Shown here: piece by piece, positions 8,463 through 9,914 of the stretch | Layout: each line of letters begins with the position of its first letter | How positions within the stretch are numbered: position 1 is the stretch's first letter | Assembly (NCBI GenBank): GCA_905198745.1 | Contig: CAJKDU010000060.1 | Location: 1 to 9,914, forward strand | Direction: 5' to 3' | DNA: 9,914 nucleotides | Source: an uncultured Prevotella sp. | Lineage (GTDB): Bacteria > Bacteroidota > Bacteroidia > Bacteroidales > Bacteroidaceae | Notes under the pieces: model-generated | What the model saw: the letters and a program-made list of their open reading frames with translations, nothing else | Told to the model about the DNA's origin: nothing | The model's database searches: none | Program-made: the position numbers and the translations under genes

Positions 8463-8611
8463 TCATCTACGCTCACAGACACACACCCCTTCTAACCGCA
8501 CATACAATCATTAGGGAGCTGACAACGCATAATTGGCCCGCAGGCTTGAACCGATACAATTTATGCGACTACCAACCGCACACAGGATTTGCGCCGTGTG
8601 TGCGCTTACGC

Positions 8612-9346
8612 CTAATGCCCTTTGGTGAACTTCTTCACTTCCTTGCGCGCACGGCGAAGTTGCCGCTGAAACTTCTTGTCGGCATGCAGACGCGCCACCA
8701 CGGCACTGCCTGCCAACCGTGCGGCATCGACGTCGCTCTGATAGTGGAAACCGGCAATGACGCGGCTCTCCCCTATCTCGTAGCCACGCTTGAGGATGAG
8801 CTCCTGACGGAGAGGGTTCAGTTCGGCCAGCACGAGGGCTATGCACCAGCCCGTGGCGGAATGGCCCGAGGGATAGGAATAGGTGCGGCGGTAGCGTGGC
8901 TCCACCTCGGGGATGGCGGTGGAGTCGTGAAAGAGCACGAAGGGACGAGGACGGCGATAGTGGTCCTTCGCCTTGCGGATAGAGTTGCCGCCGTCGGTGT
9001 CGAGCCGCTCCACGAGGGCGTAGAGCTGGGGCGTAGAGCTGCGACTCATCTCGAACCCCATGGCGGGCGAAAACTGACGGAGCAGCGCCTCTACCGACTG
9101 GTCGGCATCGGCCACTGCCTCACGGCCTCGCGCCGTGAGACGCTGTTGCTTGCCCCAAAGGAAGCGAGCCTTGTCGTTGAGAAACTGCACGCTCGACGTG
9201 TCGGGCGGAGCCGGCAGATATGCCACGCCATTGGGCACCTGACTGAGGTTGAGAAACGAGGGCCACCGTTGCGGTTTCCCGCCGGTCTGTGCCTGCACTG
9301 TCAGGGCAAGCAGCAGGCTGATAAGGAGTGTGAGCTGGTTCTTCAT
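8612..9346 (-). CDS. Class A nonspecific acid phosphatase (PAP2 superfamily), secreted
   Basis: This enzyme should hydrolyse phosphomonoesters in the periplasm or outside the cell, releasing phosphate. All three parts of the PAP2/class A signature are intact: K127-x6-R134-P135 (KDHYRRPRP), P159-S-G-H162 within YSYPSGHSA, and S194-R195-x5-H201-x3-D205 (SRVIAGFHYQSD); His201 is the expected nucleophile. The ATG at 9346 is chosen because it gives a signal peptide, MKNQLTLLISLLLALTVQAQ, and a total of 244 residues, close to PhoN and PhoC. The same frame is open further upstream to 9460, but those residues lack signal-peptide character and would cross the likely promoter at 9415-9422. It appears monocistronic; the repeat copy D lies beyond its 3' end. 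Lipid phosphatase activity is a less likely alternative. Confidence 0.92.
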   Translation of the reverse strand: MKNQLTLLISLLLALTVQAQTGGKPQRWPSFLNLSQVPNGVAYLPAPPDTSSVQFLNDKARFLWGKQQRLTARGREAVADADQSVEALLRQFSPAMGFEMSRSSTPQLYALVERLDTDGGNSIRKAKDHYRRPRPFVLFHDSTAIPEVEPRYRRTYSYPSGHSATGWCIALVLAELNPLRQELILKRGYEIGESRVIAGFHYQSDVDAARLAGSAVVARLHADKKFQRQLRRARKEVKKFTKGH

Positions 9347-9414
9347 TTGCGGAATTGTGATGGTTTTAAAAAAGACGGAACAGACGCAAGGCAACAGGTC
9401 CTGCACCACTTCTG

Positions 9415-9422
9415 CAAAGGTA
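9415..9422 (-). promoter_or_regulatory. -7 promoter box (TAnnTTTG) for the acid phosphatase gene
   Basis: The minus strand reads TACCTTTG, an exact consensus match 68 nt before the start codon at 9346. A weak -33 match, TTTC, lies 19 nt further upstream (9442-9445). The position supports the start at 9346 rather than 9460. Confidence 0.6.
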
Positions 9423-9460
9423 AGAAAAAAATCGAGAACAGGAAAGAAACAAGAGGGCAA

Positions 9461-9914
9461 AAGAGTGGTTTTAGGGTGTGTATTTCCAACTTTAACATTT
9501 GTTAGTAACGGCTTTCGGCAGGTTGCAGTAGGAAACCGAAAAAGATGAAGTTATTGGCCGGATGGTGACGGATATGCCGGAAAGCGATGCTTTTTTCGGT
9601 GGTTTTTTACTCAACTTTTTGTGTGCAATCGTGACCATTTAACACGAAATTAACGCGGTTTTCCCTCTCCAACTGCGTTTTTCTCCCCTTTTCGGCAACA
9701 GTTTTGAGGGGGTACACACCTGCTTTCAAGGGTGTCACACTTTTTAGGGGCAGTTTTAGGGGTAGTCGCAAAAACAGGTTATCCATCTGTGGCACAGAAG
9801 TTTCAACCCCGTTTTTGTAATTACTCAAAGTGTTAAAAATGGCGGTTTGTGACGTGACAGTTCAAAATATATGCGTGGAGGGTATATTTGTTAAATCTTT
9901 TAATATAATATATT
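9461..9914. other. AT-rich region without a convincing gene
   Basis: There is an inverted repeat between ACCGAAAAAG (9535-9544) and CTTTTTTCGGT (9590-9600), with a 45-nt loop. A run of T- and G-rich text follows up to about 9830, then very AT-rich text to the end. The only open frame, 9607-9828 on the minus strand, starts with TTG and has no recognisable features. The region probably holds the upstream sequences of the phosphatase gene and of a plus-strand gene beyond the window. Confidence 0.45.
9883..9890 (+). promoter_or_regulatory. Possible -7 promoter box (TAnnTTTG) facing out of the window
   Basis: The plus strand reads TATATTTG, a consensus match, followed by AT-rich text typical of Bacteroidetes leaders. 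No -33 TTTG lies at the expected spacing. It would drive a gene beginning after 9914, which cannot be seen. Confidence 0.4.

Noticed and set aside
8577..8604. Terminator for the phosphatase gene
   Set aside because: The 7-bp stem CGCACAC/GTGTGCG has a 14-nt loop and no T tract on the minus strand, so it is not a convincing intrinsic terminator.
9607..9828. A 73-residue minus-strand frame with repeated PLK motifs
   Set aside because: It starts with TTG, has no promoter box, RBS or family resemblance, and lies in low-complexity AT-rich DNA.

Overview
The window looks like a stretch of a Bacteroidales chromosome, most likely Prevotella or a close relative. The grounds are a long SecA of the Bacteroidetes type, -7 promoter boxes of the form TAnnTTTG, A-rich leaders in place of Shine-Dalgarno sequences, an AAA-ATPase_like/PD-(D/E)XK protein of a kind abundant in that group, and a secreted protein ending in a Prevotella-style C-terminal cassette. 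The genus is inferred from gene character only; no database search was possible.

Layout. Bases 1-2580 (+) carry the 3' part of secA, whose start lies before the window, followed by an intrinsic terminator. Bases 2680-3147 (+) encode a GuaD-like guanine deaminase with its own strong terminator. A gene-free stretch (3148-3644) holds two copies of a dispersed repeat placed head to head, forming an imperfect palindrome of about 190 nt, each followed by a different tandemly duplicated tail. All later genes are on the minus strand: an AAA-ATPase_like/PD-(D/E)XK protein (3645-5213), a 50-residue two-helix membrane protein (5296-5448), an RluA-family pseudouridine synthase (5489-6379), a 57-residue small protein (6646-6819), a 362-residue secreted modular protein (6858-7946) and a class A acid phosphatase (8612-9346). 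Further repeat copies lie at 6479-6539 (partial) and 8312-8462. The last 450 bases are AT-rich and have no convincing gene.

How the genes work together. Most of the window is a patchwork of independent housekeeping and envelope genes: protein export (SecA), purine salvage (guanine deaminase), RNA modification (pseudouridine synthase) and periplasmic phosphate release (acid phosphatase). Two pairs look co-transcribed: the pseudouridine synthase with the 50-residue membrane protein, and the secreted protein with the 57-residue protein, the latter closed by a perfect 11-bp terminator. There is no clear defence or biosynthetic system. The most unusual content is the repeat family with its constant head and variable, duplicated tails, and the pairing of the secreted protein with the small protein.
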